Assembly: GCA_032158295.1 (NCBI GenBank)
Contig: CM063260.1
Coordinates: forward strand, 7,420,767 to 7,484,766
Direction: 5' to 3'
From: Pycnopodia helianthoides
Taxonomy: Eukaryota > Echinodermata > Asteroidea > Forcipulatida > Asteriidae
Length of the DNA stretch: 64,000 bases
In this document: positions 26,505 to 38,459 of the stretch, one piece after another
Position numbering within the stretch: position 1 is the first letter of the stretch
How the letters are laid out: every line of letters starts with the position of its first letter
Notes under the pieces: generated by a model
What the model was told of the DNA's origin: nothing
The model's database searches: none
What the model saw: the letters and a program-made list of their open reading frames with translations, nothing else
Translations under genes and position numbers: made by a program

Positions 26505-27200
26505 ACACTGGTTGATGGATTCTGTTAGCCTGGGGTAGAGTGTCTCTAGCTTTGGTTAGTTGGATGTAGGGTATTCCAGGCTATGGAAGATTTGCGTTCA
26601 CTGGTTGATGGATTCTGTTAGCTTGGAACAGTGTGACTGTATCTTTGGATTGGTGGGAAGAAAGGTATTCCAGGCTATGAAAGAGTCTCATTTACTCTTG
26701 CATACTGCTTGATGGATTTGATTAGCCTGGAAATAGTGTCCCCCCTTTAGCTTTGGAGAGGTTGGAGGGAAGATACATCAGGGTATGAAAGAGTCGCATT
26801 TTAATCTAGCTGGAAACAGTTGTTGATGGATTCTGTTGGATAGAGTGTCCATAGGTTGCTTTTACATGCAGTTGGAAGAAGGGTGGTCCAGGCTACAGAA
26901 GAGTTGCATTTTATTGCCACTTTCAGTGGTTGATGGATTCTTTAAACTTGATACGGTGTGAGACCAGTGTCTCTAGCTTTGGTGAGAGGCTGGTGGGAGG
27001 GTATTTCAGGCTATGGCACATTCACATTCACCGCTGGATGGATTCTGTTTTTTAGCAGTGATGGGATGTCCCTAGCCATGTTTAGGTTGGTAGGAGAGCA
27101 CTCTAAGCTACGTAAGACTCACATTTACTGAAGCTGAAAATGGGTTGATGAGTTTCGCCAGCCTGTGACACAGTATCTTGTGCAGTGGTTATTAGCCCCC
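26505..27200 (+). repeat. Degenerate ~105 bp minisatellite, about seven units
   Basis: GTTGATGGATTCTGTT-like starts recur at about 26511, 26604, 26707, 26822, 26929, 27033 and 27144. Each is followed by GTGTCTCTAGCTTTGG-like and ATTCCAGGCTATGGAAGA-like segments. Units are 93-115 bp and well diverged. Confidence 0.85.
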
Positions 27201-27274
27201 ATGCATCGGCCACCATCACTGAGGCAAAACAATGGAAACATGCACGCGCGCGTGTATTCGCCACGCACAACTCT

Positions 27275-27355
27275 CAGCCAATGATAGGTCTTCTTTTTAC
27301 CTCAATGAGGGCGCTGTTTAGGCTTGTGACGTCATATGCAGGGGTCTATTGGTTT
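27275..27355. promoter_or_regulatory. CRE/CCAAT cluster (candidate regulatory element)
   Basis: CCAAT at 27278-27282, a perfect palindromic CRE TGACGTCA at 27327-27334, and an inverted CCAAT (ATTGG) at 27348-27352, all within 75 bp. A short CG-alternating tract (GCACGCGCGCG) lies just upstream. This arrangement is common in promoters, but no transcript start or adjacent first exon is recognisable. Confidence 0.25.
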
Positions 27356-29769
27356 GTGCGATGATTTGACTGGAGGAAGAGAGTTCCATGCTGGTTTAAA
27401 GTCGCCCTATCATTGTTATGTTTGTGAACAGTTATAATTGGAATTTGTGAGTGAAAGCTTAAATCACGTCTTTAGTAACATTAAGTTATTCCTGAACTCC
27501 AGGAATGATCTGTTTTCATTGATTTGGTCTGAAACTTTTCACTGAATTTGGTGGAATCGCCAATCGGCAAAATTGGCTACAAAGAATTCTCGGAAGTATT
27601 TCCATGGAAATGGGAACCGATACACATACCCTGGGTCGTCAGAGGACAAATCAACAAAACCGCTGGGTTTTTTTTGGGGGTAGGTTTTTTTTCTCCCTTC
27701 TCTTTTCTCGTTGATCGATGTTGGGTCTGATTATTGCTCTGCGTAGAAGCTGAGATCAGATTACACACCAGTGAATTGCTCAGGAGACCTTTGTGCATGA
27801 GGAAAAAGTAGTCACACAAACAGCTGTGAATACAGACAGGGTCGTGATGATGGGTACTAAAGGTCACCGGGGGTCAATCTCAGAATGGCAGCCATTTTTG
27901 ATTGTTTACTTTCAATTCGTGGAGCGCCGGTTGTGCACACACGGTACGAGGTTTCCGCCTCTCTCTGTGTGCTTTTCTCCTGGCGGAAGAAAGCTGTGTA
28001 CTAACCACTCGCCTGGTATTCCATTGGGAACTTTTGGCTACTGTACCCTCATGTTTGTGTTGGCCCGCCATCTCCCACAGGAGCCTAAAATGACATATTT
28101 TGTGCCTGTGCACACACCAGTCGACTAGCTTTTTCTGAATTGAAGGAATATCCACTGTAGAAAATATCCTCTCTAAGCACCCTCTTGTTCGTACTTAAGG
28201 ATATTAAATTTGAGCGACCCAGTTTTGTTTCTCCCTTTGCAGCTAAACATGGTCTGCACTTTGAGTTCAGTCACACGTAGCTGTACTTTCTGTTCCGCTG
28301 GTTTTTCTCTCACTGCCTTGTCCTGGTAACTTTTTCAGGAGCTGAGCACCCTTGCCTGACAAGCGCTTCGAAAAAACAAAACCTCTGCTTTCTTGCAACA
28401 AGCCCAAACCGAAAACATCCTCTCCGACCCCCCCTAGCCAAGATGGAAATATCCAGTAAATCAATAGTAGCTGATTCTATTTACTGCCTGTGAGCCACAA
28501 GCCACACTGATCTCTCTGCACACATCCTGTTCCCCGTCTCCGTGCGCTGTTCTCTTTTGGTCGCTCGTACAGTATCATCCCATCCCTCGGAAACTCTGGA
28601 CGACTGACCTATAGACAAACAAGAAAGAAGGGGGGAAAACTGGCAACTGAAACGGCACGGAACCTCCAGGGCACTACAGTCTTGCAAGTGTATCCCTGCC
28701 TGCTGGTTGGTTACTCCCTTCGGACGTGAACCCGATTTTCCCTTTACTTGCGTGTGTTGCCGTCGCTCTCTGTCCTGACCCCACCGACCCCCCTTGCAGC
28801 CCGGTCGTTATAATTATGCATACCATCGGTTACCGGGGAAGAAGTCGGTACTTCCATGGCCAGAAGACACCGAAGAAGGGACTTATGCATAACCAAAATG
28901 ACAGAGCCCTGATGAGCAATACCTGGTTTCAGGCAAAAAAAAGAAGAAACAAAATTACTTCAAAAGTTGTTTAAATTGCTTTCTCGTTGGGTATTGATTC
29001 CTCATTTAGTTGGCCCAAGCAGTGTTGAAGGCCTATTGGGCCAGATTATGGTCAGGTGTACTTTTCAAACATTACTCCCCAGCATTATTTCACATCCTGA
29101 TTCATGATTGGCTTTTCTAGGAAAGAATTTCTGAGACATGGAATTTAAAAAATTGTCTGTGATTTTTTTTTCTTTCTGTGTCACACAACTGTCAAATCAA
29201 TCAAACTTAACTGGCCAATCTTATCAAAATATTTTATCAAATGTTTAAAAAGATGCTGGAATTATTTCCCTGCATTCTTCAGATTATTTTTTAAAATTTA
29301 TTGTTATTTGGAATGAAAGTAAATAATCATTGAAAACAGTACACTGTCAGTTTGCACATTAATGATATAATATCAGTTACATTACATTTAATATGATCTT
29401 TATTGTAGTTTGAGATCCTCCTCGATTACATGCACAACCTAGTGGAGCATATCAATCAGTACACGCCTTTGTTTTTATGTGTCAAAGGAGAAATATCAGA
29501 GGATTAAGGAAGGTTCAAAAATTTGCTTTGAAGTTGTTTGTTTGTTGCCTGGTCAATTTTTTACCATTCCAAATTGCCCTGTATCATGTATAAAGATCAC
29601 CTTTCACTTGTCAAGCAGCATTTGAATGCGATGTATAAATATTTTATTTTTCCAATTATTCTTGAGTCGATCTCCGCCTGCACCGGAGTGTGTCTTTGCA
29701 GAGATGAATTTTCATTTATGAGGAACCTATGCGGGATGTTTATAGCAATGCCTGTCAAGTTCTTGAAGG

Positions 29770-29850
29770 GATTGTCTGAGACTGCAATGAAGTGGATTTA
29801 TTGTTTTTATGGCACCAGACTATGATACACTCAAGCCTCATATTGGATTC
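29770..29850 (-). repeat. GAGGCTGGAAG dispersed family, copy 4, antisense and partial
   Basis: The minus strand reads AATATGAGGCTTGAG followed by ATAGTCTGGTGCC, matching the family core. The rest is diverged. Confidence 0.5.
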
Positions 29851-29979
29851 CGTAGCCTCGTTTCAATAAAGAAAATCTTGAAACAAACGCAAAAAAAAAC
29901 AGACTAGGAAAGTAGAGTAGGATTGCCTTTAGATAATTTGAGATTGGTAAAATAATAGTCTGGATCCTAAATGATGTGT

Positions 29980-30076
29980 CACATGTAGATACCATGAATC
30001 TGGTAGCTGACTGGAACCAGACCGTTGAATCCACCAGCCTCATTGTCTTGAGGGTATTAAAATCAAGATGGCTGCT
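29980..30076 (-). repeat. GAGGCTGGAAG dispersed family, copy 5, antisense
   Basis: The minus strand reads CAGCCATCTTGATT, then AATGAGGCTGGTGG and ACGGTCTGGTTCC in family order. Confidence 0.55.
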
Positions 30077-30173
30077 CTGGTTGTTGGAGTATAAAAGTTG
30101 CACGATTGTAATGCAGTTAGGAAGTACATTAACTCGTGAAGAGTACCAATCCGAGACAAAAGCCTCATTTTGA

Positions 30174-30296
30174 AGCTGTTTCTGAATTGGCGGCTATGGC
30201 TGCAGCTCAGTCAACCTGTCATCAAGTGTTGAAATATAGGCTGCCCCTAGCAACGGCAACAGCCGTAGCCCAAGCCGCCAACCCGACATGGCCTTT
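30174..30296 (+). mobile_element. Foldback element (GGCGGCTATGGCT family), copy B
   Basis: About 123 bp. It starts GCTGTTTCTGAATTGGCGGC and ends with GCCGCCAACCCGACATGGCC. Internal ATATAGG, CCTAGCAACGG and AACAGCCGTAGCC align with copy A in the same orientation. Confidence 0.78.
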
Positions 30297-30299
30297 ATC

Positions 30300-33200
30300 T
30301 CCTGCATAGGAATGCTGGAAAACCAAGATGGCTACTATGTATCATGCCACCCTATCCTCCTCATCGCATGGCCACTTTACCGAGTAGCACTTCTCACGAC
30401 CAATTGTAGGGAATATTTGCCGTTACTCTCTACGTATACCTCTATGGCAGTATTAATTCTACCCATTCTACTATCTGTCAGTATACCATTACAGGAACAT
30501 GTCCGCTGATATCTTCATCAAGCTGTAGATTATGTTCCCTCGTCGGGCCAATCTCGTGTACGCCCTTTTTCGGCAAGTTTTTTTTTTTTCCTCCCCGAGC
30601 TGGCATTTTGTTACCAAACTGGCTTTTGGCTTGACCTGTTTCACCGTCTTAACGAGCCTTTTGCTGTATAGGGATACGCTGAGTCTGTTGCACTTTAGGG
30701 CACTGATATGATGGAGGGTTGGTTTGGGTTATTGCTTTCACAGAATTGCACTCAAAGTACCTCCTAGCCAAGCCTTCAATTATGAACAGCATTACTAGAA
30801 TTTTTTTTTCTCTTTCTGTATTACGACCCAAATGGTATCTAAATACCTTGTGTTTTGTTTTATGTTACCTGCCTGAAGTATTGTTAGAAATGTCATATCA
30901 CAACAGGAATCGGCCCCGGAAAAGAGAAACTGAACAACTAAATAGGGTAATGCTGGATTGTGATTAGCTTCTTCAAGATTTAGTCTACGGATGTAATATA
31001 CTCATGCTGAGAACTTCTTAACCATCGCGGTAAACCACTACTTGCTTTAATCAAATGTCCTGTATTTGTGTGTTAAATAGGTCTCTTCCCCCCATTTTGT
31101 ATTTAGAAATGTACGCTTTTATCATCTTTGTTGATGTTTTTTAATCAAGTGGAGAGTTGTATCATGAAAAGATTTAAATTTGAAATTAAAGAAATAGTGC
31201 CTACATAATGTACCTTAGATTTTAAGTGAAAGTACGCCTTGTTTTTAGAAAATGGAGATTGCAATTCTAGTCTCAACATCGGACATCATCCCTGCCTCCA
31301 ACATTTTTTTTTGCAAAAGAAAGTGGAAGCCCTGCAGATAATTCAGCACTCTCAAAACAATAGATATATCTCCAAGATAAAACGACACCCTCACTGTCCA
31401 AAGAAGTCACAACCTTTAAATTTCTCTTGCTTGACCTTAGTATGTCCTCACACAAGAAGTTTACACTTACCTAAATGAAAACCGATGATATTTTACTTGA
31501 ACTGTTAAATCCCAAAGTTCCTCATTGAACACCTACCCTTTAAAAGAGATAAGTTACAGACAGGAACCTTCACCCGTCTGTGATAGTAGATCTCTTTAAC
31601 GATCCTCCGGTAAACATTTGCATTCTCCCTAGATCACAGCTGGATGAACATCGAAGCAAACTCCTCTTGATGAGTACTGACACCCTAATTACTGTCCCCC
31701 CCAAAATCAGAGCCCAATTTTTACGTCTTGGTTGAAAGGGATCTTAGAGTAATCACACAGATAGGGAAGGACTAATCATAGTCCACACAGAAGTGATTTT
31801 ATTCCGAGCTTACCTTCGGAAAATGCTTGAGTTGTAATTTTCTTTTGGGTGATGTAACAATATCTGGAGTGATTTTTTTATCCAATGCCCTATACTCCCA
31901 AAAAGCAAAATCTTGTAAATATCCGGACAATTATCCTACCTGACTCTCAGCAGTGTCCCACCAATTCTGTCGATCATCAGTCATTTAAGATGATCTTGTG
32001 GATCGAGATGTAAAACAATTTTCCTCTCGTCTGTTACTTCTCAGTATTACTCAAGTGGTATCTTTGAATATCTCTTGATCTCAAAGCAAAACACTGAAAA
32101 TTGTTCATTATTGAAACTCCAAATTTGCATGAAAACTTGGCGTAAAATCCTTTTGCAATTAATGTACGTATTTTTTTGTAAAATTCTATAAACACACTAA
32201 AATGTTTGCATGTCACATTTTACATTTGGCATTGAAAACAAAATACCCCTCATTTTTTCAGTTTGAAAAATTTTCTCTTATAAAAAGTTGATAACTAAGA
32301 GTTCTGCTGCAATTAATTATTTTGGTTTCTGATACCGGTAATCTGTTATTTTATTTGTCTTATGACTGTATGCCTTTTGTAAACACCTTCATTTCTGACT
32401 TCCCTGGCTTCTTAAAAATTTTCAAAATAATTCTTCGGATGAAGGTTAAATGACTTCCCTGAATGAAAGAAAAAAGAAGATTTGTTTTGAACATGCCTGT
32501 CTTTCAATGGTAAGTAGTCCTGACAAGAAATGATCTTGTTTTGACTTCCAACATAAAAACAACTTTATTACGGTGGTCCAAGACTTTAAAAAACCTTGTA
32601 GACAAATGAAGGAATGTTAATGATGTGGCTAACCCAACACTGACCGTAAAAACCAAAGTCTCTACACCCTGAATATACCATGAAAGAAGAAAGATTCCAA
32701 AGTGTTGTCCAGCCTCTGGCCGAATTTTCACCAGCTAATGATGAGTGTAGTCCCCCTGTTCATCATGAGAATACCTTACATCATATTGACACATAGGGCT
32801 TCACCTCCCATTACTTCAGCCATTCCTTGATGTATCCCCCATGGCAAGCCAGACAAGGGAGGGGAAAAAAACCCTTACATTTTGTCTAACTTTAGAGCCA
32901 GTCGGGTGACACAAGAATAAACCCACCAGCGCTGGCAATGTCCAATTGTCCGGTTGTTTTTGTTGTGTTTGAAAGGAGTCCCTTTTATTTATTCCACCAA
33001 ATTGCTTGGACCATCCTGTAGGGGATTCACACCATTGGATGCAATCACCCAGGGTTGTTGAACTGAACATTGGTTGAGATACCTTGTACTGTGTGTGGAT
33101 GATCTTGGGAGTCATTTCAGTCTGTGGTCTCAGATTTATGGGAAACTTTTGGCTTGTGGGAAATATCAAGCGGTATTGCTGTGACATTTCACTGCTAACT

Positions 33201-34360
33201 TGAAATGAAAAAGGACAAAGGTGTCTGAAAAAAAAATCAGCCTTAGATTCATCTCCAAAGGTAAACATATATTGTGGGAAAAGTGTCTAGCGTCGTCGTT
33301 AGATTTGGTTTTGCCCTAAACAATGTAGGATCATCTAGCAAGGATTTTATTCCTCCATGGTATGATCAAATTGACCAAATTACTTCTTATCCCTGATGCA
33401 ACAGAGAAGCAGGAGCTGTTTTAGAATCTGTTGGATACGGTTGATTAGACCTAGGTTACGGCTCGGACGAGAAGAACAAGCAAGCGATTGAACACATTTA
33501 AAGAAACACGCAGAGAGTTAACTTCATCAAGGGATTTACCGTGTTGATGATGCTGGTGATGAACATGATTTCATTTGCACAATAAAGAGCATTTCCTGAA
33601 TGCCTTGCCACATTTTTATCAAGTAACCCAGATTTTAAAAGCATGTACTAAGTGGACAATCAATTTTAAAACTCGCTCTGACAGTACTTTCACTTTTAAA
33701 TTAATTAATCGGCGTGGATAAACGATGTAAGGAATACGCCACAAACAATTTTTAATTGACAATTACCCCTGAAGTGGTCAGGTATAACAAGTATCCAAAA
33801 CAGGTGAATGAGACATTGTCCACTCTCTAGGCCCGGAGAGCCGAAGCCATTCAAGATGCTCACAGTCTTCCTACCTAATTGGCCTGCTGTAAAAATTGCC
33901 TCGCAATTAACTGGCTTCCGAACAAGATCATCCTGTGTGGAGAACAATCATTGATGATGACAATGGGGCGGGTCATTTGTTGGAGAGAGAGGATGTGGTA
34001 TTGTGTCAGCCAACCACCCATGTTAATGGTTGGCTCGGTGTGGCGAGGAAGGCTTACAGTAGTGGTGTCGGCCCCGCTAATTTGTAAAGAGGTGTACCCA
34101 ATTTGTAGTGATTGAACTGAAGTAGGGATGATGTTGGTTTTCAGTGTGGACTGTTTACTTGAAGGGGATTTAGATTACATTTAGGACAGTAATGTGTGTT
34201 TTGCATCTTTTGGGGTATGGGGTGAGTGGAAACTGGGTAGCCCAGATGTAGTATGTGACAGTGCTTGGCTGTGTAGTGTTGTTGGGCGCTAGATCCTCTT
34301 CATCAGACATTGAACTGGCGGGCTGGAAAAAATGTTAAGAAGAAGTGAACAGGCCTTCAT
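30300..34360. other. No recognisable gene
   Basis: The longest frame is 150 codons on the minus strand (32816-33268), with no recognisable domain and within chance expectation for this much sequence. No repeats were identified. Confidence 0.5.
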
Positions 34361-34366
34361 TGTGCA

Positions 34367-34615
34367 GAGGGTTTGTGGTTATGGTTCCCCCATATGCAAG
34401 GTAGCAATTGCCTTGAAAACAACCTGATTCGAGATAGTTATAATTGAATCTTCACTTGTCAAACACTGATGGCAAATGTACATTTAGTTTTGCCCAGTCA
34501 TTGAGGGTTTGTGATTGTGTGGTTCTCCACGCTTCAAGTCTCAGTAAGACCAAGAACAACCAGATTCCTGATATAGCTCTAATTGGATCTTCACTTGTCA
34601 AACATTCTTGGCATC
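34367..34615 (+). repeat. Two-copy tandem duplication, period about 136 bp
   Basis: GAGGGTTTGTGGTTATGG (34367) and GAGGGTTTGTGATTGTGTGG (34503) start two copies. Both continue to GATATAGCTCTAATTGGATC-like sequence and then CTTCACTTGTCAAACA. Confidence 0.78.
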
Positions 34616-34753
34616 TTTCTTGTTCTCATTCGGCTAATAATCACTCCTCGTTACGGGAGAGTTCTAAATTGAGACATTGATATTAAACTATTTGTGGAGT
34701 AAGTGATGTTTGAAGCTTTGCATGATGTAGATAATAGGGAACAACTAAACATG

Positions 34754-34883
34754 GTAAACTTGCGGTCACAACCATGTAGGAATCTCTTTTTGGAGGAGTG
34801 TTGGCTCTGACTACAACGGCTCTTTGCAGAGCCAACACTCCCCCCAAAAGAGATTTATACATGGCTTGTACCCTCAAGTTTAC
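34754..34883. repeat. Foldback containing a histone-type 3' stem-loop
   Basis: A 130 bp imperfect inverted repeat. At 34818-34833 lies GGCTCTTTGCAGAGCC, a 6 bp stem with a 4 nt loop, preceded by ACAAC and followed after nine bases (AACACTCCC) by CCCAAAAGAGA. This resembles an animal replication-dependent histone mRNA 3' end: stem-loop plus purine-rich downstream element. The left arm repeats the right half of that signal on the other strand. No histone coding sequence is adjacent. Confidence 0.7.
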
Positions 34884-37129
34884 AAGTTATACCTTACTTC
34901 CTGGTGTTTGAATGACATTACCTGTAGAGTAAGTATCTGATCGTTTTTGAGATCAAATGTTCCTAGTTCTGTACAATCCCTTTGATGTTAACTTGATGGT
35001 AATTATCCATTAAGTGTTCCCTCTAAAACTAGTAACTATTAACTATTCAAAGATGAAGTAAAATTTGCCAAGATTGAAAGTCAAAGGAAAATTGCTAATG
35101 ACAGCAAGGACACCAGTGGAAATAAATCTGACCACAAACTGCAATACCTTGACAAATCATCAAATCCCTGGGTAGGATCTGATGAGATTAACCTTAATCC
35201 TTATCAATAACTCAGCCTCACATTTCTCCTCAAGTCTGCTCCCAATTTGCTTTGTATATGTCTGCCTGCTCTTGTAAATTAAGTCTGGTTGCTGCTGGAT
35301 TGGGGCGAGAAACTTTAAACCCACTTCTGAGTTATGACAGGGACATGGCCTTGTGTATCAACTGGGAGCAGTGCAAAGTGTACAACCCTGATATGTCTTA
35401 AGCACTACCGATCAAACTGTAGCTCTTGGTGTTATTAGTGCACTTTTACTGTGGTCAATTTCTCTTGGCGTTTGCTGTCAATCCCTCTTATTAAAGGCAT
35501 GTGTGGCTGAAGATTGATTTTTAGGAAAGAGTACTCTGTATTTTTTAAAGAGTACAGTCATCCCAGTCCTGCTATTTTCAAGAAATTTTACAAGGAAGTT
35601 ACTTCATTAGTTTTTGGAAAAGTACATTTATTCCAATCGGTAGTTTTCAAAAGTTGTCACTAAGGAGTGGTACAAAATTGTTTTTCGAAGGAGTCCATTC
35701 ATTCCAGTTCCCTAGTTTACAATAACAGTATCATTGCAACCCCGAAAATAATTGAAGAATAAGTTAATTAAAATCCTCCTGGCTTCTAAAACCAAATCGA
35801 AAAGGGGTGAAAAAAACATGTAGGCCTAACTAACATATAGTATGGCAATTCATAGGAGAAGCATGCGTTCCAATCTTCATAACATTAGTTGCCAAAAATA
35901 TCATAAAGGACGGTACAACGTAACATTCATTCACAGCTTTTCCTATTCCATGCAGGACATATTGCTTTATTTTTACAGACAAATAATTCAGTGGAGTGTT
36001 TATGCCCTTTACTTAAAATCAATCATGCGAAAAATCTAAACCTGCCTGAAAGTACAGATGGATTTTTCATGGGTCTTTTAAAACCGTCAATAAAATTAAT
36101 TACCGTTTTCATTTGTCTGGTGTAGTATTAGCCTAAGACTATTTTAACCCCCTTTAATAGATTGCTCTGGCATTGAATGTAATTGCAGACACTTTTCAAA
36201 CCTCTGTGCTAAACACACAATTGATTTTCAAAAGGGAGTCCAGTCAATGAATTTATGACGGTAATTCGTCTTTGGTTATGCAATGTTTTGCGAAGCTAGT
36301 CTTCAATCATTCCTGAGTACAGAGGTAGACATTTTCACCATGATAAACACACAGGAAATCTAATTAGCTAAAGGAAATCAATGCATTTTGATTTTCGGTG
36401 TAGCAGCTATGATAACCCCTTCAACAAAATTTGGGTTTTAGGTTTTAGGTTTTGAGCTCTCTCAGTAACTTTGTTCAGATCTTATTGATAACAAAACCTT
36501 GTTCAAAAGGTGGAAATGCCATCATTTCAAAATACCTCCTGAAATTTGGATCCTAGTTTCAGACTTTTTTGTCAGCATGACTCTCGCCACTGAAATGGAG
36601 ATTTGGCCGGAAATGTTCACAAAAGTTGATGTGTGCTTGTGCGTGCCAGTTCTGGTTGAGTATGAACCGCCAGTCGAGAAACAATTTTTCTTTTCTTCTC
36701 AAAAGTGGTGGCAACAGTTTGGGTGAGACTTCCGTCAGTCTTGTGTAATAAGTGACAATTAGAAGTGTGTTTAGAACAGTAATGTGTTTTCCAAATGGCA
36801 ACACTGATCTTTCCCATCCTGGGAAAGCTCTAAATTCCACTCAGATCTGTTTTCTAAATAGTTGAACAACTACTGTAAGGGAAACTGTCTTTCTCTTCTG
36901 AAACAAGTGTTCGCGGTAATCTATTCACGCCGGTCAGTGGTAATGTCAAGTGCCCGGAGGGCATTGGAGGGATTACTATGAACTGGGTCATGTAATCTGA
37001 GGCACCAGTCTGGGATACAAGCCTCCATTTTGAATCTCACAGTGAGTAGTCTCATTCTCAAGTCTCTTTTTAAACCCTTGGATCACAGCCTCAGTCCCAA
37101 GTTTACTGTCTTACTATAGTTGGTATTAC

Positions 37130-37242
37130 TGTGGAGGTAGGAATGGTATTACTGTGCCTTTAAGGATGTAGTTGTATGCTGATCAGGCTACCCTGTCTAA
37201 ATAAAACTACAAATAAATAAATGAATAAACAAACCTTTTCCC
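37130..37242 (+). mobile_element. Possible LINE-type 3' tail
   Basis: GCTACCCTGTCTAAATAAAA followed by AAATAAATAAATGAATAAAC resembles the short-repeat tail of L2/CR1-like elements. No coding part was seen upstream. Confidence 0.3.
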
Positions 37243-37925
37243 CGTCAAAATACAAGCCAAACCAGTTAATTGTTCAATAAAAAATCTGTCAAGCTCTTTA
37301 AAAAACAGCATGGTTTCTCTAACAATGGAGGACGAAAATACATTTTGTTCAATAACTGGCTAGTGATAGTGTGGAGTCTTTGCATTTGGCATCATGTAGC
37401 TGCTCATTAGAAGTTGACTGACAATGCCTTAACTTAATGCTGTTTCCAAGTTGAGCGACTTTGGATATGGCTGTTGGCTAAAGCCATAGTCCAAAGCCAT
37501 CAAGTTAATGGCCTTGGCTGTGATATTAGAAAATTTAAACTACTACTTAACTACTTCTCAGACTCCCAGTTAACACGTGCCCCATTAATAATTCCTACAC
37601 ACCCAAACAAACCCAGCTGATTGGGACAACAGCTGCACCCATTGATACCCATGGGGGTCACCCACTAAGCCCCCTCTGACAACTCCATTTCCTAGGTGCC
37701 ACCTCTATAACTCAGAGCAAGAAAACACATGCTGGGGAAGCGCAAAAGGATGTTATTTATTTGTGAAGGGCCATAAGCTAATAGATTTGTTCAAATTGAA
37801 CTCTGATATCTGCGGTTGTTTGTACATTTTGACATTGGAAGTGTACTGATAATTTTGTATGACCCCCTGATCCTTAAGGATGCTCTACTGTTATGTTACA
37901 GAGCTTTGTTATGCTGCAATCTTTT

Positions 37926-38015
37926 GTATCCAAACTGAGGCGGCAGGCCCAACATAGTCTGGCCCCTTTTTGAGACTCATTATCCTTGATTTCTATTGTA
38001 CATATAGAACATGGC
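37926..38015 (+). repeat. GAGGCTGGAAG dispersed family, copy 6
   Basis: ATCCAAACTGAGGCGGCAGG, ATAGTCTGGCCCCTTTTTGA and ACATGGCAAC match the family core, spacing and end. Confidence 0.58.
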
Positions 38016-38410
38016 AACAGCATGGTGATAAGATATTGAAGACCAGTGCTTAACACTGTTACTATTAATGTACTGTGCCTTTAATGCAATGTATAGGCCT
38101 ACTTCCTTCATAATCTTTGTTTCTTCAAAGAATGTGTCCTTGTCAAGTAGTCTTTACCCCAACAGCACCCCAAGGTTAATGTTATCCTCACACTACTACA
38201 CCCAGAGGGTTGACCATTTCCCACTCAGCATGGTGGAAGTGGAACTACCACTAACACCCTGCAGGAAGTTTTACAACCCTGTGTCTAAGGGATCCCATAG
38301 AACATGGCCACATCTGTTAAAATTGGGCACTGTATTATAGATATATTGAACAGACTTAAAAATTCATGAAAAGGGAGTATAAATTTCTTAGCATGAAGAA
38401 ATATGTTTAA

Positions 38411-38453
38411 TGCACATGATTTTTTCACAAGATGCACATGATTTTTTCACAAG
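38411..38453 (+). repeat. 22 bp tandem duplication
   Basis: TGCACATGATTTTTTCACAA is present twice in tandem with a 22 bp period and no mismatches in the shared part. Confidence 0.92.
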
Positions 38454-38459
38454 CCTGTT

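Noticed and set aside
32816..33268. 150-codon open frame on the minus strand
   Set aside because: Longest frame in the window but with no recognisable domain, and about what chance gives in 64 kb of AT-rich DNA over six frames.
36432..36455. TTTTAGG repeats resembling telomere sequence
   Set aside because: Only about three units of GGTTTTA, not TTAGGG; too short to be an interstitial telomere.
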